Part shown: positions 1 to 7,158 of the stretch, one piece after another
How positions within the stretch are numbered: the stretch's first letter is position 1
Layout: the number at the start of each line of letters is the position of its first letter
NCBI GenBank assembly: GCA_031628995.1
Contig: JAVLUO010000014.1
Location: forward strand, 1 to 35,813
Source: Bacillota bacterium LX-D
GTDB lineage: Bacteria; Bacillota; DUOV01; Zhaonellaceae
DNA length: 35,813 bases
Reading direction: 5' to 3'
Translations under genes and position numbers: made by a program
Notes under the pieces: model-generated
Seen by the model: the letters and a program-made list of their open reading frames with translations, nothing else
Database searches by the model: none
Told to the model about the DNA's origin: nothing

Positions 1-95
1 GTACATTAATTCTATTGAACCGCCGTATACCGAACGGTACGTACGGTGGTGTGAGAGGACGCTGAATTAATTAATTATTCAGCTCCTACTCGATT
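1..95 (+). mobile_element. 3' end of a group II intron (domains V-VI), left copy
   Basis: This is the terminal part of a group II intron whose body lies upstream of the window. A domain V hairpin is visible: CCGCCGTA (about 21-28) pairs with TACGGTGG (about 42-49), with a CG bulge and a GAAC loop. The usual linker GTGTGAGAGGACG follows. A domain VI stem then forms from GCTGAAT and ATTCAGC, with a candidate branch-point A at 88, about 7 nt before the probable 3' splice site (CGAT, 91-94). The same 95 bases recur in inverted orientation at 35717-35811 with no mismatch. The intron-encoded protein is not in the window. The intron's 3' end faces selA. Confidence 0.85.
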
Positions 96-124
96 AACTA
101 TGTTCTAAAAAGTTAAGGCTACTT

Positions 125-153
125 TTGCAAAAGAGGGCAAAAATAACTAAAAT
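125..153 (+). promoter_or_regulatory. Probable sigma-A promoter of selAB
   Basis: TTGCAA at 125-130 and TAAAAT at 148-153 are separated by 17 bp. They lie between the group II intron end (about 95) and the selA ribosome-binding site (184-190). The selA operon therefore seems to have its own promoter despite the upstream intron. Read by eye only. Confidence 0.45.
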
Positions 154-199
154 TATATTGTACACCAAAAATTTCTATTGTCTAAGGAGGTTTTTCCCT

Positions 200-1597
200 G
201 TGGTTAATATGCTGCGCAGCTTGCCGGCAGTAGAAGAAATACTCCAAGATGTTCAAATTAAAGAGTTGCTAAGAAAAGAAAGCAGGCACCTGGTAGTGGA
301 GTGCGTACGAGAAGCAATTAGTGAGCTGCGGGAGAAAATTAAACAGGGCGAGCTTTTTGCCGAAAATAGTTTAAAGAGTTTGGTGATCACCCAAACTCAG
401 AAAATGCTAATTAAAAAAAGCAGGTACAATCTGCAAAGTGTAATTAATGCAACGGGAGTTATTTTACATACAAACCTAGGCCGGGCAGTGTTAAGTCAAA
501 AGGCTAGAGCTGCCGTTGCCCAGATTGCCGGCAGTTATAGCAATTTAGAGTTGGACCTAACTACTGGAGAAAGAGGGTCCAGATACAGCCACGTGCTGCA
601 GCTTTTAAGAGATTTAACAGGCTGTGAAGATGCTTTAGTAGTCAATAATAATGCAGCAGCTATTTTATTGGTATTAGCCTCTATGGCCAAAGGAAAAGAA
701 GTTATTGTCTCTAGGGGACAGCTAATTGAAATTGGAGGTTCCTTTAGGGTTCCGGAGGTAATGGAACAAAGCGGAGCTAAATTAGTTGAAATTGGAACCA
801 CAAATAAAACATATCTGGAAGATTACGAAAGAGCCATAAATTCGGAAACAGCAGCCCTGTTAAAAGTACATACTAGCAATTATAGGGTAGTAGGGTTTAC
901 CCATGAAACATCTACAGAGGAACTGGTTAAGTTAGGCCGAGAGAAAAACATTCCTGTTATAGAAGACGCAGGCAGCGGCGTTTTGTTTGACTTAAAAAAC
1001 TACGGCATCCAGGGCGAACCTATTGTACAAGAGTTAATAAGTACAGGGGTAGATATTGTAACTTTTAGTGGAGATAAACTTTTGGGAGGACCTCAAGCGG
1101 GAATAATTGTTGGCAACAAAAGTATAATCTCTCAGGTGAAGAAATATCCTTTAACAAGAGCCTTGCGGGTTGACAAAATGACGGTTGCAGCTTTAGAAGC
1201 AACTCTTAAGGAGTATTTAGACCCACAAGGTGTGGTAGAAAACAATCCGGCTTTAAACATGTTAACTATGCCTCTTGCTAAACTGCAGACTAAGGCGGAA
1301 AGGCTAAAACATCTTTTAGCTGCAGCATTGCCAGATGCTGAAATTACAATCGAAGAAGGTTACTCCCAGGCTGGAGGTGGAGCTTTGCCAACAACTAATT
1401 TGCCAACTTTTTTAGTGGCCGTACATTTGGCTAACCTTTCAGCGGAAAAAGCAGCCCACAGGCTGCATACAGGGGAACAACCTGTCCTGGTTAGAATTAA
1501 TCAAAATAAAATAATCTTAGATCCAAGAACTATTCTGCCAGGAGAAGAACAGCTTCTTGTGTCTGCCTTTCAAGGGCTAACAGTTGCTAAAATTTAA
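200..1597 (+). CDS. selA: L-seryl-tRNA(Sec) selenium transferase SelA
   Basis: SelA is a PLP enzyme that converts seryl-tRNA(Sec) to selenocysteinyl-tRNA(Sec) using selenophosphate. The product from the chosen start is 465 residues, close to the usual SelA length (E. coli about 463). It shows the family N-terminus LRSLPAVEEIL, the segment INATGVILHTNLGRA, and the PLP-lysine motif TFSGDKLLGGPQAG with the lysine near residue 293. I chose GTG at 200 because AAGGAGG (184-190) ends 9 nt upstream. The longer in-frame ATG at 125 has no ribosome-binding site, and ATG at 209 is too far from it. selB follows after 17 nt, so the two are almost certainly one operon. tRNA-Sec lies 3 kb downstream on the same strand. 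Confidence 0.96.
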   Translation: MVNMLRSLPAVEEILQDVQIKELLRKESRHLVVECVREAISELREKIKQGELFAENSLKSLVITQTQKMLIKKSRYNLQSVINATGVILHTNLGRAVLSQKARAAVAQIAGSYSNLELDLTTGERGSRYSHVLQLLRDLTGCEDALVVNNNAAAILLVLASMAKGKEVIVSRGQLIEIGGSFRVPEVMEQSGAKLVEIGTTNKTYLEDYERAINSETAALLKVHTSNYRVVGFTHETSTEELVKLGREKNIPVIEDAGSGVLFDLKNYGIQGEPIVQELISTGVDIVTFSGDKLLGGPQAGIIVGNKSIISQVKKYPLTRALRVDKMTVAALEATLKEYLDPQGVVENNPALNMLTMPLAKLQTKAERLKHLLAAALPDAEITIEEGYSQAGGGALPTTNLPTFLVAVHLANLSAEKAAHRLHTGEQPVLVRINQNKIILDPRTILPGEEQLLVSAFQGLTVAKI

Positions 1598-1614
1598 ATA
1601 AAGGAAAGAAGAAA

Positions 1615-3522
1615 ATGAATTATGTGATAGTTGGTACCGCTGGTCACGTTGACCATGGCAAAACTGAACTAGTTAAAGCTCTAACGGGAATTAATACCGA
1701 TCGTCTAAAAGAAGAACAGCAGAGAGGCATTTCTATTGAATTAGGGTTTGCTCCTCTGGAACTGCCGGGAGGTTTAAAGGTAGGTTTAGTTGATGTGCCG
1801 GGGCATGAAAAGTTTATTAAGCAAATGTTAGCCGGTGCAGGGGGAATGGACCTAGTTTTATTGGCAGTTGCTGCTGATGAGGGTATCATGCCTCAAACTA
1901 GGGAACATTTAGATATCATTAATTTGCTGCAAATCAAAAAAGGTATAGTAGTAATCACGAAAGTAGACTTAGTGGATGAAGATTGGCTGGAGCTTATTAA
2001 AGAAGATGTACAAAACTTTTTGAAAGGAACTATTTTAGAAAATGCGCCTATTCTCTGCACTTCAGCTTATGCTGGTACTGGGATCGAGGAGTTAAAAAAG
2101 GTACTGGAAAAAATGGTCTCGGAGACTAAACCAAAAACTAGGGTGGGGCAGGTTCGTTTGCCTATTGATAGAATTTTTTCTATAACTGGTTTTGGTACTG
2201 TTGTCACGGGAACACTTTGGACAGGAGAGATTTCTGTAGGTCAAATTCTAGAAATAATGCCAGAAAAACTTACCACTAGAGTTCGTTCACTACAGGTTCA
2301 TGGCCAGCAAGTAGAGAAGGCCTATGCCGGCCAGAGAGTAGCTGCCAACTTAGCAGGTTTGGAAGTAACGCAAATTAAGCGGGGAAGTGCAGTCGTAACC
2401 CCTAATGTTTTTACACCTTCCTATAGAATAGATGTAGAGTTTTACTTACTTCCCTGTGCTGCCCAAGTAGAAAATAGACAGAGGGTAAGGATTCACTTGG
2501 GCACAAGTGAAATTTTGGGAAGAATAATATTGTTAGATCGAGATGTGTTAGTACCCGGGGAAAAGGCATTTGTGCAGTTACAGCTAGAAAATGTTTTAGT
2601 AGCGGGGAAAGGAGATCGCTTAGTTGTCCGTTCCTATTCGCCGATGCAAACAATAGGGGGAGGTACTGTAATTGACCCGGTGGCAGGCAAACACAAAAGG
2701 TTTGACGCTGCTCTCTTAGCTACTCTAGCTGTCCTAGCCAAAGGAACACCTGAAGAATTGCTGCTGGAAGCATTACAGAATGCAGGAGATTTACTTTTAA
2801 CTAAAAATGAGTTAGCCGATAAATTAAACCTGCCTGGAACAATGGTTGATCAGCTGGTAGAGGTACTTTTAACAAAAGGACTTATAGTGCAAATTGACTT
2901 TGACGATACTAGCTGGGTAGCAGATAAAGATAGGTTAGATTCATTCCAAAAAAATATTGAACAGTTTTTAGGAGAATATCATCAAAAATATTATTTGCGT
3001 TTTGGACTATCCAAAGAGGAATTACGCTCTCGTAAATTTTCTAAAGCAAAAGTAAAAATTTTTAACGCCCTTTTAAGTAAATGGGTGCAAGATAATTTTT
3101 TAAGGGTAGAAAACAATTATGTAGCTTTAAAGGGATTTATTCCCACACCAAGTCTTAAAGAACAAAAGTTATTAGAAAGAATTGCTGCCGAGTATTTGTC
3201 CGCAGTATTTCAACCCCCTCTTTGGAGTGAAGTTTTGCGCAAGTTAGCATTAAGTGAAGATGAGGGAAACGAATTGCTTAAGTATCTGCTTTGGAAGAAA
3301 ACATTATATAAGATAGACGAAGAATTATATTTTCATCAACAAAGTATTAAGGGTGCCCAAGAACTCCTAAAGCAGTATATTGAAGAACATGGCTCCATTC
3401 AATTATCTGAGGCCAGAGATTTGCTGCAAAGCTCAAGAAAATATGTGCTTCCTTTACTTGAGTACTTTGATAAAATTAAGTTCACAAAACGTATTCAAGA
3501 TAAAAGGGTATTAGTTAAATAA
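1615..3522 (+). CDS. selB: Selenocysteine-specific translation elongation factor SelB
   Basis: SelB is a GTPase that delivers Sec-tRNA(Sec) to in-frame UGA codons by binding a SECIS hairpin in the mRNA. At 635 residues it has normal bacterial length. The N-terminal GTP-binding domain shows G1 AGHVDHGKT (about residues 8-16), the switch element [11 protein letters not shown]3 DVPGHE and G4 TKVD. EF-Tu-like beta-barrel domains follow. The last roughly 250 residues are the winged-helix repeats that bind SECIS RNA. ATG at 1615 follows the purine-rich AAAGGAAAGAAGAAA. It is co-transcribed with selA. No obvious selenoprotein gene lies in the window, so its client genes must be elsewhere. Confidence 0.96.
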   Translation: MNYVIVGTAGHVDHGKTELVKALTGINTDRLKEEQQRGISIELGFAPLELPGGLKVGLVDVPGHEKFIKQMLAGAGGMDLVLLAVAADEGIMPQTREHLDIINLLQIKKGIVVITKVDLVDEDWLELIKEDVQNFLKGTILENAPILCTSAYAGTGIEELKKVLEKMVSETKPKTRVGQVRLPIDRIFSITGFGTVVTGTLWTGEISVGQILEIMPEKLTTRVRSLQVHGQQVEKAYAGQRVAANLAGLEVTQIKRGSAVVTPNVFTPSYRIDVEFYLLPCAAQVENRQRVRIHLGTSEILGRIILLDRDVLVPGEKAFVQLQLENVLVAGKGDRLVVRSYSPMQTIGGGTVIDPVAGKHKRFDAALLATLAVLAKGTPEELLLEALQNAGDLLLTKNELADKLNLPGTMVDQLVEVLLTKGLIVQIDFDDTSWVADKDRLDSFQKNIEQFLGEYHQKYYLRFGLSKEELRSRKFSKAKVKIFNALLSKWVQDNFLRVENNYVALKGFIPTPSLKEQKLLERIAAEYLSAVFQPPLWSEVLRKLALSEDEGNELLKYLLWKKTLYKIDEELYFHQQSIKGAQELLKQYIEEHGSIQLSEARDLLQSSRKYVLPLLEYFDKIKFTKRIQDKRVLVK

Positions 3523-3544
3523 TAGTATTTATTTTGGGAACATG

Positions 3545-3587
3545 TACCGTTATAATAATAGTACCTAAGCGGTAAAAAATAACGGTA
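3545..3587. repeat. Nested inverted repeat in the yfbR leader
   Basis: TACCGTTAT (3545-3553) is the exact reverse complement of ATAACGGTA (3579-3587). A second pair, TACC (3562-3565) and GGTA (3571-3574), nests inside it. The element sits between the selB stop and the yfbR-like start and overlaps a TATAAT-like sequence (3551-3556). It could be an mRNA hairpin or an operator. No T-run follows, so it is not a typical terminator. Confidence 0.5.
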
Positions 3588-3596
3588 GGTGCAGTT

Positions 3597-4175
3597 ATGA
3601 GCCATTTTTTTGCTTACTTATCAAGGATGAAGTTAATTAGACGCTGGGGCTTGATGCGCAATACTTTATCTGAAAATATTCAGGAACATAGTTTGCAGGT
3701 AGCAATTATAGCCCACGGATTGGCGGTAATTAAAAACCGGATTTTTGGGGGCAATGTAAATTTAGAAAGAGTACTGACTTTAGGAGCATTTCATGAAGTT
3801 GGAGAAGTTATTACAGGGGACCTAGCCACTCCCATTAAATATTTCAACCCGGAAATTAAAGAAGCCTACGGTCAGATTGAAGAAATGGCTAAGTATAAAC
3901 TATTGGAAATGCTGCCGTGGGAGCTGAGGAGTGATTATCAAAGCTTATTCTTCCCCGAAGAAAAGGAACAGGAATGTTGGCGGATAGTTAAGGCAGCTGA
4001 TAAGATTTGTGCTTATTTAAAATGCCTTGAGGAATTAAAGGCTGGAAATCAAGAATTTTGTAAAGCGGAAAAGTCGATTAAGGCTGAAATCGAGAAATTT
4101 AATTTGCCTGAAGTAGAATATTTTATGGCTAATTTTGTGCCTAGTTTTTCATTAACCCTGGATGAATTAAATTAA
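3597..4175 (+). CDS. yfbR: YfbR-type HD-domain 5'-nucleotidase
   Basis: The 192-residue protein matches E. coli YfbR, a metal-dependent 5'-deoxynucleotidase, nearly end to end. Recognisable segments are SHFFAYLSRMKLIRRW near the N-terminus, EHSLQVA (first metal-ligand His), FHEVGEVITGDLATP, AADKICAYLKCLEEL (Asp ligand) and FVPSFSLTLDEL at the C-terminus. By family analogy it dephosphorylates deoxynucleoside monophosphates in the cytoplasm. The canonical HD pair reads HE here. From memory this variant also occurs in Gram-positive homologues, so it need not mean loss of activity. The start ATG follows GGTAGGTG. It is separated from selB by an inverted repeat and may be a separate transcript. 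Confidence 0.9.
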   Translation: MSHFFAYLSRMKLIRRWGLMRNTLSENIQEHSLQVAIIAHGLAVIKNRIFGGNVNLERVLTLGAFHEVGEVITGDLATPIKYFNPEIKEAYGQIEEMAKYKLLEMLPWELRSDYQSLFFPEEKEQECWRIVKAADKICAYLKCLEELKAGNQEFCKAEKSIKAEIEKFNLPEVEYFMANFVPSFSLTLDELN

Positions 4176-4199
4176 AACAATTGGAAGGGGAGTACAATA

Positions 4200-4598
4200 A
4201 TGGAAGGCATAAATGAATTAATTGTTAATACAACTAAAAAAGAGGAACTAATTGATATAACGGCACTTGTCCAAAATATTATCCACGATAAGGAAGTAAA
4301 ATCAGGAATTTGTTATATATTTGTTCCCCATACTACCTGTGGACTAACAATTAACGAGCATGCAGACTCTGCGGTGGCCAGAGATATTACAGAGACTTTA
4401 AAACAGATAGTGCCCTATAATTTGGATTATAAGCATATAGAAGGCAATTCGCCGGCCCATCTAAAATCATCTTTAGTAGGTTCTAGTCAAACTGTTTTAA
4501 TTGAAGATGGCAGAGCCTGTTTAGGAACTTGGCAGGGTATTTTCCTCTGCGAATTTGATGGACCAAGGCGGAGAACTGTTTGGGTTAAGGTTAATTAA
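4200..4598 (+). CDS. YjbQ / UPF0047 family protein (secondary thiamine-phosphate synthase-like)
   Basis: This 132-residue protein belongs to the YjbQ/UPF0047 family. Typical segments are [37 protein letters not shown] and the C-terminal [17 protein letters not shown]. The family forms a compact trimeric fold with a conserved His/Asp/Glu pocket. Members are named secondary thiamine-phosphate synthase from complementation data, but the physiological reaction is unsettled. A strong GGAAGGGGAG site precedes ATG 4200. It starts 24 nt after the yfbR-like gene, so the two are probably co-transcribed. Confidence 0.9.
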   Translation: MEGINELIVNTTKKEELIDITALVQNIIHDKEVKSGICYIFVPHTTCGLTINEHADSAVARDITETLKQIVPYNLDYKHIEGNSPAHLKSSLVGSSQTVLIEDGRACLGTWQGIFLCEFDGPRRRTVWVKVN

Positions 4599-4619
4599 TT
4601 TGCAGGAAATATATTTCTA

Positions 4620-4647
4620 TTGCATAAAAACAAGGAGACGGTAAAAT
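4620..4647 (+). promoter_or_regulatory. Probable promoter of tRNA-Sec
   Basis: TTGCAT (4620-4625) and TAAAAT (4642-4647) are spaced by 16 bp, about 37 bp before the tRNA 5' end. Read by eye; it suggests selC has its own promoter. Confidence 0.45.
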
Positions 4648-4662
4648 AATAAAGGAGATAAT

Positions 4663-4679
4663 GGAACCTAATTGGTTCC
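4663..4679 (+). repeat. Small hairpin immediately 5' of tRNA-Sec
   Basis: GGAACC (4663-4668) pairs perfectly with GGTTCC (4674-4679) around a TAATT loop. The hairpin ends 4 nt before the mature tRNA 5' end, so it would lie in the tRNA leader and could affect 5' processing. Confidence 0.45.
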
Positions 4680-4683
4680 TTAT

Positions 4684-4780
4684 GGGGATGGATTGGGCCT
4701 GGTGGCTTGCCCGGACTTCAAATCCGACGGGACGTAATGACCTTGCGTTCGGTGGGTTCGATTCCCACACATTCCCGCCA
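4684..4780 (+). tRNA. selC: tRNA-Sec (anticodon TCA)
   Basis: This is the 97-nt UGA-decoding selenocysteine tRNA, read from GGGGATGG to the encoded CCA. The anticodon arm is GGACTTCAAATCC, with TCA in the loop. A long variable arm (about 4731-4749) pairs CGTAA with TTGCG. The T-arm is GTGGGTTCGATTCCCAC. The acceptor pairs GGGGATG with CATTCCC including one G-U pair, leaving G73 as discriminator. The long variable arm and extended acceptor distinguish it from tRNA-Ser. Together with selA and selB it completes the Sec incorporation machinery except SelD, which is not in the window. Confidence 0.95.
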
Positions 4781-4832
4781 ATATAAACAAGACAAGGCTT
4801 TCTCTTTGGAGGAGGCCTTGTTTTGTTTATAT
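4781..4832. terminator. Terminator after tRNA-Sec
   Basis: AAACAAGACAAGGC (4785-4798) pairs with GCCTTGTTTTGTTT (4815-4828), giving a long near-perfect stem with A- and T-rich flanks. It ends tRNA-Sec transcription and may work in both directions. Confidence 0.75.
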
Positions 4833-4835
4833 TAA

Positions 4836-4856
4836 AAAGGGACCATAATGGCCCCC
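4836..4856 (-). terminator. Terminator of the twin mini-protein operon
   Basis: On the minus strand GGGGCCAT pairs with ATGGTCCC and is followed by TTTTT. It lies directly downstream of the stop at 4860. Confidence 0.6.
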
Positions 4857-4859
4857 GAC

Positions 4860-5042
4860 TTATGGAATTTGTTTGTAAGCAAATTGACACTCACGAACAC
4901 ACATATCCAGATGGTGTGCAGATTCGGAAAGGGTCGACTTGAAGCGGACATCCTGGGTTTTATCTGTGAATGATTGAAGTGTAGCTAACGTGTTCTGACA
5001 ATCTCGGATACATTGTTCTAATTGTTGTTGCTGATTATTCAT
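4860..5042 (-). CDS. Small helical protein with twin CX3C motif (A)
   Basis: The product is a 60-residue protein of unknown function. I chose ATG at 5042 because GAGGTG lies 8 nt upstream; the longer GTG start at 5051 sits inside that ribosome-binding site. It should form a helical hairpin with two CX3C motifs, CIRDC near the N-terminus and CVREC near the C-terminus, separated by exactly 32 residues. The neighbouring gene (5058-5246) has the same architecture and spacing, so the two are paralogs. The middle part (TLATLQSFTDKTQD) resembles small DUF1657-type spore-former proteins, but I am unsure of that. The Cys pairs could form disulfides or bind metal. The stop is followed by a terminator. 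Confidence 0.75.
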   Translation of the reverse strand: MNNQQQQLEQCIRDCQNTLATLQSFTDKTQDVRFKSTLSESAHHLDMCVRECQFAYKQIP

Positions 5043-5057
5043 ATACTTCACCTCTTT

Positions 5058-5246
5058 TTACTTTAAATTTTGGGATATTTCTTTAGCATCAAGGCATCCA
5101 TGTATACACATTTCAATTCGGCGATCTGCTTCTGCAAGGGCCATACGTGCCCGATGATCTACAGTATTATTAGCCAAACTACGAATCATTTGCGCCGTTT
5201 GTGTGCACTTATCAATACAGTTTTGGATATCGACATTAGTTACCAA
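5058..5246 (-). CDS. Small helical protein with twin CX3C motif (B)
   Basis: A 62-residue paralog of the downstream protein, with CIDKC and CIHGC also separated by 32 residues. I chose TTG at 5246 because GGAGG lies 8 nt upstream, the same arrangement as in the sister gene. The longer GTG start at 5255 falls within the GGAGGTG site. From this start the first Cys is residue 10, against 11 in the sister. A helix-turn-helix hairpin is likely, with charged surfaces (NNTVDHRARMALAEADRR). The genes are 15 nt apart and co-oriented, so they form a two-gene operon. Function unknown. Confidence 0.72.
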   Translation of the reverse strand: MVTNVDIQNCIDKCTQTAQMIRSLANNTVDHRARMALAEADRRIEMCIHGCLDAKEISQNLK

Positions 5247-5434
5247 TGTATTCACCTCCCAATAAATCTAATATTTATTATTAGCATTTTGGGTAAGTGA
5301 TATGTAACTTTAAAAGAAATGTTGGAATTGTTTAAATGTGAGTAGAATTTTTTTCTTGGTGGATTATTGTTGAACAGATTTTTTAAAAGCGAAAAGTTTA
5401 TGAAAAAAATAGTGATATTAGATCCAGACCATAA
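5247..5434. other. AT-rich intergenic region upstream of the twin CX3C operon
   Basis: This 188-bp AT-rich gap must hold the promoter for the minus-strand operon and the 3' end of the flavoprotein transcript. I see no further gene. Short open frames here lack ribosome-binding sites. Confidence 0.4.
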
Positions 5435-6004
5435 TTAGAATCGGTTGCCAAGAATTTTGGCCCTTCTTAATAGTGCAGGGGAGATTTCTGGCTTTGTTTT
5501 AGTCCCGGATTTAACTATTTTACCTATAATTTTATATCCTCCATAATGCAATACTTCATTAACTGCTCTAATTGCCCCTCTGCTTTCAGCTGCGATAAAG
5601 TTAAATGGCCATGGAGTTGTACAGGCAGTAACTATAGCTGCCGGTTTTCCTTTCTGCTGTGGCAAAGGTAGACCATTGGGTTTTTCCCCCATAAAAACCG
5701 GCACATTCCTATCGAATAAAAGTTTAAGCTGGGAGCTTAAATTACCCCAGTGAGTTGGGGTACCAACTATAAGTCCATCAGCATTTCTAATTTTATTTCC
5801 GATTATATGACCGTCATCCGGCGGCAAGATACATGCCATGTCTGGTCGGCATTTCATGCAGGCCAGACATGGCTTCATTTTGAGATCGTATACATCGACC
5901 CACTCTACTTCATGTTTTTGAGCGATGCCAGCGACAATTTCTAGAAGCAGTTTAGCAACGGTTCCACTTTTTTGTGGGCTGCCGTTTAAAACTAATATTC
6001 GCAT
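5435..6004 (-). CDS. NADPH-dependent FMN reductase-like / iron-sulfur flavoprotein
   Basis: The 189-residue protein has a flavodoxin-like fold. It begins MRILVLNGSPQKSGTVAKLL, the phosphate-binding loop for FMN. The segment MKPCLACMKCRPDMAC holds closely spaced cysteines (C-x2-C-x2-C-x5-C), as in the Isf (iron-sulfur flavoprotein) family that binds a 4Fe-4S cluster. GTPTHWGNLSSQLKLLFDR is the second flavin-contact region. By family it is a cytoplasmic electron-transfer flavoprotein or NAD(P)H oxidoreductase of unknown substrate. AAGGGTG precedes the start. It is a single gene facing away from the arsR-type cluster. Confidence 0.88.
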   Translation of the reverse strand: MRILVLNGSPQKSGTVAKLLLEIVAGIAQKHEVEWVDVYDLKMKPCLACMKCRPDMACILPPDDGHIIGNKIRNADGLIVGTPTHWGNLSSQLKLLFDRNVPVFMGEKPNGLPLPQQKGKPAAIVTACTTPWPFNFIAAESRGAIRAVNEVLHYGGYKIIGKIVKSGTKTKPEISPALLRRAKILGNRF

Positions 6005-6022
6005 AAAAACACCCTTTCAATT

Positions 6023-6415
6023 ATGGAAACTAATGAAATTAAGTTTATTATATACCTTATGGTAAAGGAGAGTTTAACAAATTATGATTTATTACTGGTA
6101 ATTTACTCGCACACCTTTTATGCTACAGGTTTTTTCGGGGATAGTTCTTGGGAAGAATGTGGCAGCGTTGATGCTGATGGAAAAATAACGCGGCTTGGGT
6201 ACAAAAGCATTGTCTGTGGAGATATCGTTAAGAATACGGGCACGATTTCATTAAAACTATCTGGAGAGCTACGTAAGCTTTTGGTTTGCCGGTTGTACGA
6301 TGTTTTTCTAAGTACTTCTGCCAGATTTTCTTTTGTAGAATCTATGGGTACGAAGTGTAGGTTTGCCGGACGTTTCTGCAATATATTATTATTTCATAAT
6401 ATATTGTTTATATAA
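6023..6415 (+). CDS. Doubtful hypothetical ORF
   Basis: This is a 130-residue open frame in the 527-bp gap between the flavoprotein and the ArsR-type gene. No ribosome-binding site precedes ATG 6023; ATG 6059 is an alternative. The middle (GDSSWEECGSVDADGKITRLGYKSIVCGDIV) reads like protein, but I recognise no family. An overlapping minus-strand frame (6118-6381) is also open, which weakens the case. It could be a gene remnant. The rest of the gap up to 6531 is AT-rich and holds promoter-like TATAAT/TATAAA sequences for the next operon. Confidence 0.25.
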   Translation: METNEIKFIIYLMVKESLTNYDLLLVIYSHTFYATGFFGDSSWEECGSVDADGKITRLGYKSIVCGDIVKNTGTISLKLSGELRKLLVCRLYDVFLSTSARFSFVESMGTKCRFAGRFCNILLFHNILFI

Positions 6416-6531
6416 CTAGCTAATAGTATAATGTTAAAATAAAAGGTATTAATTGCTATTTTCTGGTATAAAATTAGGGCAGGAATTTGCAGTTGAAGCA
6501 GCTTAAATAAAATAACAGGGGAGTAAATATA

Positions 6532-6867
6532 ATGGAAGAAAGACTTTTTCAAATGAAAGCGGATATTTTTAAAGCGTTCGCTCATCCTTCACGGATTAAA
6601 ATTTTAGAATTTTTGCGCAACGGAGAAAAATGTGTTTGTGAGTTTACCAGTAATCTTGATCTAGAACAATCCAACGTATCACAACATTTAGCAATTTTAA
6701 AAAGGCAGGATTTAATAACTAGCCGCAAGGAAGGTTTAAAGGTAATTTATTCAATTACTTACCCTGAAGTTTTAGAGATGTTGGAGATTGTTTCTAAAGT
6801 TATTATGTTACAGGCCGAGGGGACTGTTTCTCTATTTGATCAAATGGCCAAAAAAGATAATTTATAA
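6532..6867 (+). CDS. ArsR/SmtB-family transcriptional regulator
   Basis: A 111-residue winged-helix repressor. FKAFAHPSRIKILEFLRNGE is the typical ArsR start. CVCEF matches the metal/metalloid-sensing CxC of the alpha-3 site, as in ArsR/SmtB ELCVCDL. LDLEQSNVSQHLAILKRQDL is the recognition helix-turn-helix. It probably represses its own operon and is released by a thiophilic ion such as arsenite, Cd or Zn; the exact ion cannot be read. AGGGGAG precedes ATG 6532. The thioredoxin-like gene follows after 19 nt, and a permease remnant lies further down, matching the common arsR-permease-thioredoxin neighbourhood. Confidence 0.93.
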   Translation: MEERLFQMKADIFKAFAHPSRIKILEFLRNGEKCVCEFTSNLDLEQSNVSQHLAILKRQDLITSRKEGLKVIYSITYPEVLEMLEIVSKVIMLQAEGTVSLFDQMAKKDNL

Positions 6868-6886
6868 TTACAAAGGAGTGGATAAT

Positions 6887-7129
6887 ATGGAAATTAAAAT
6901 CTTAGGTTCAGGCTGTGCCAATTGTCAAAAGCTTTACGGAGTTGTGGAGCAAGCGGTGCAGGAACTGGGTATCCAGGCCGATATGAAAAAAGTTGAAGAT
7001 ATGAAAGAAATAATGAGCCATGGAGTTATGAGCACACCTGCCTTGGTAATCAACGGAAAAGTCAAATCTTTTGGTAAAGTACTAAAGCTGGCAGCTGCCA
7101 AAAAATATATTCAAGAAGAAAACAATTAA
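6887..7129 (+). CDS. Thioredoxin-family redox-active disulfide protein
   Basis: An 80-residue mini-thioredoxin of the 'redox-active disulfide protein 2' type. The active site is GSGCANCQKL (CxxC near residues 10-13), and MSTPALVINGKV carries the cis-proline loop. I chose ATG 6887 because AAAGGAG lies about 8 nt upstream; a longer frame from 6788 overlaps arsR and has no site. These proteins are often encoded beside ArsR-type regulators and DUF318 permeases and probably handle thiol chemistry with the permease. Here the permease is displaced 2 kb downstream by three inserted genes. Confidence 0.9.
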   Translation: MEIKILGSGCANCQKLYGVVEQAVQELGIQADMKKVEDMKEIMSHGVMSTPALVINGKVKSFGKVLKLAAAKKYIQEENN

Positions 7130-7158
7130 TTTATTGTTGGGAACAAGGGTGGGGGAAG

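Noticed and set aside
3800-3810. HD to HE change in the YfbR-like active site as loss of function
   Set aside because: I recall HE in Gram-positive homologs and all other metal-ligand motifs are intact.
4661-4786. A 41-codon open frame starting ATG 4661 after AAAGGAG that reads through the whole tRNA-Sec
   Set aside because: The ribosome-binding site is only 3 nt from the ATG, and the frame lies in a structural RNA; it is most likely chance.
6084-6098. AAAGGAG followed by an ATG that gives only a five-codon peptide
   Set aside because: It stops at once with TAA; no longer frame follows and no frameshift signal is visible.
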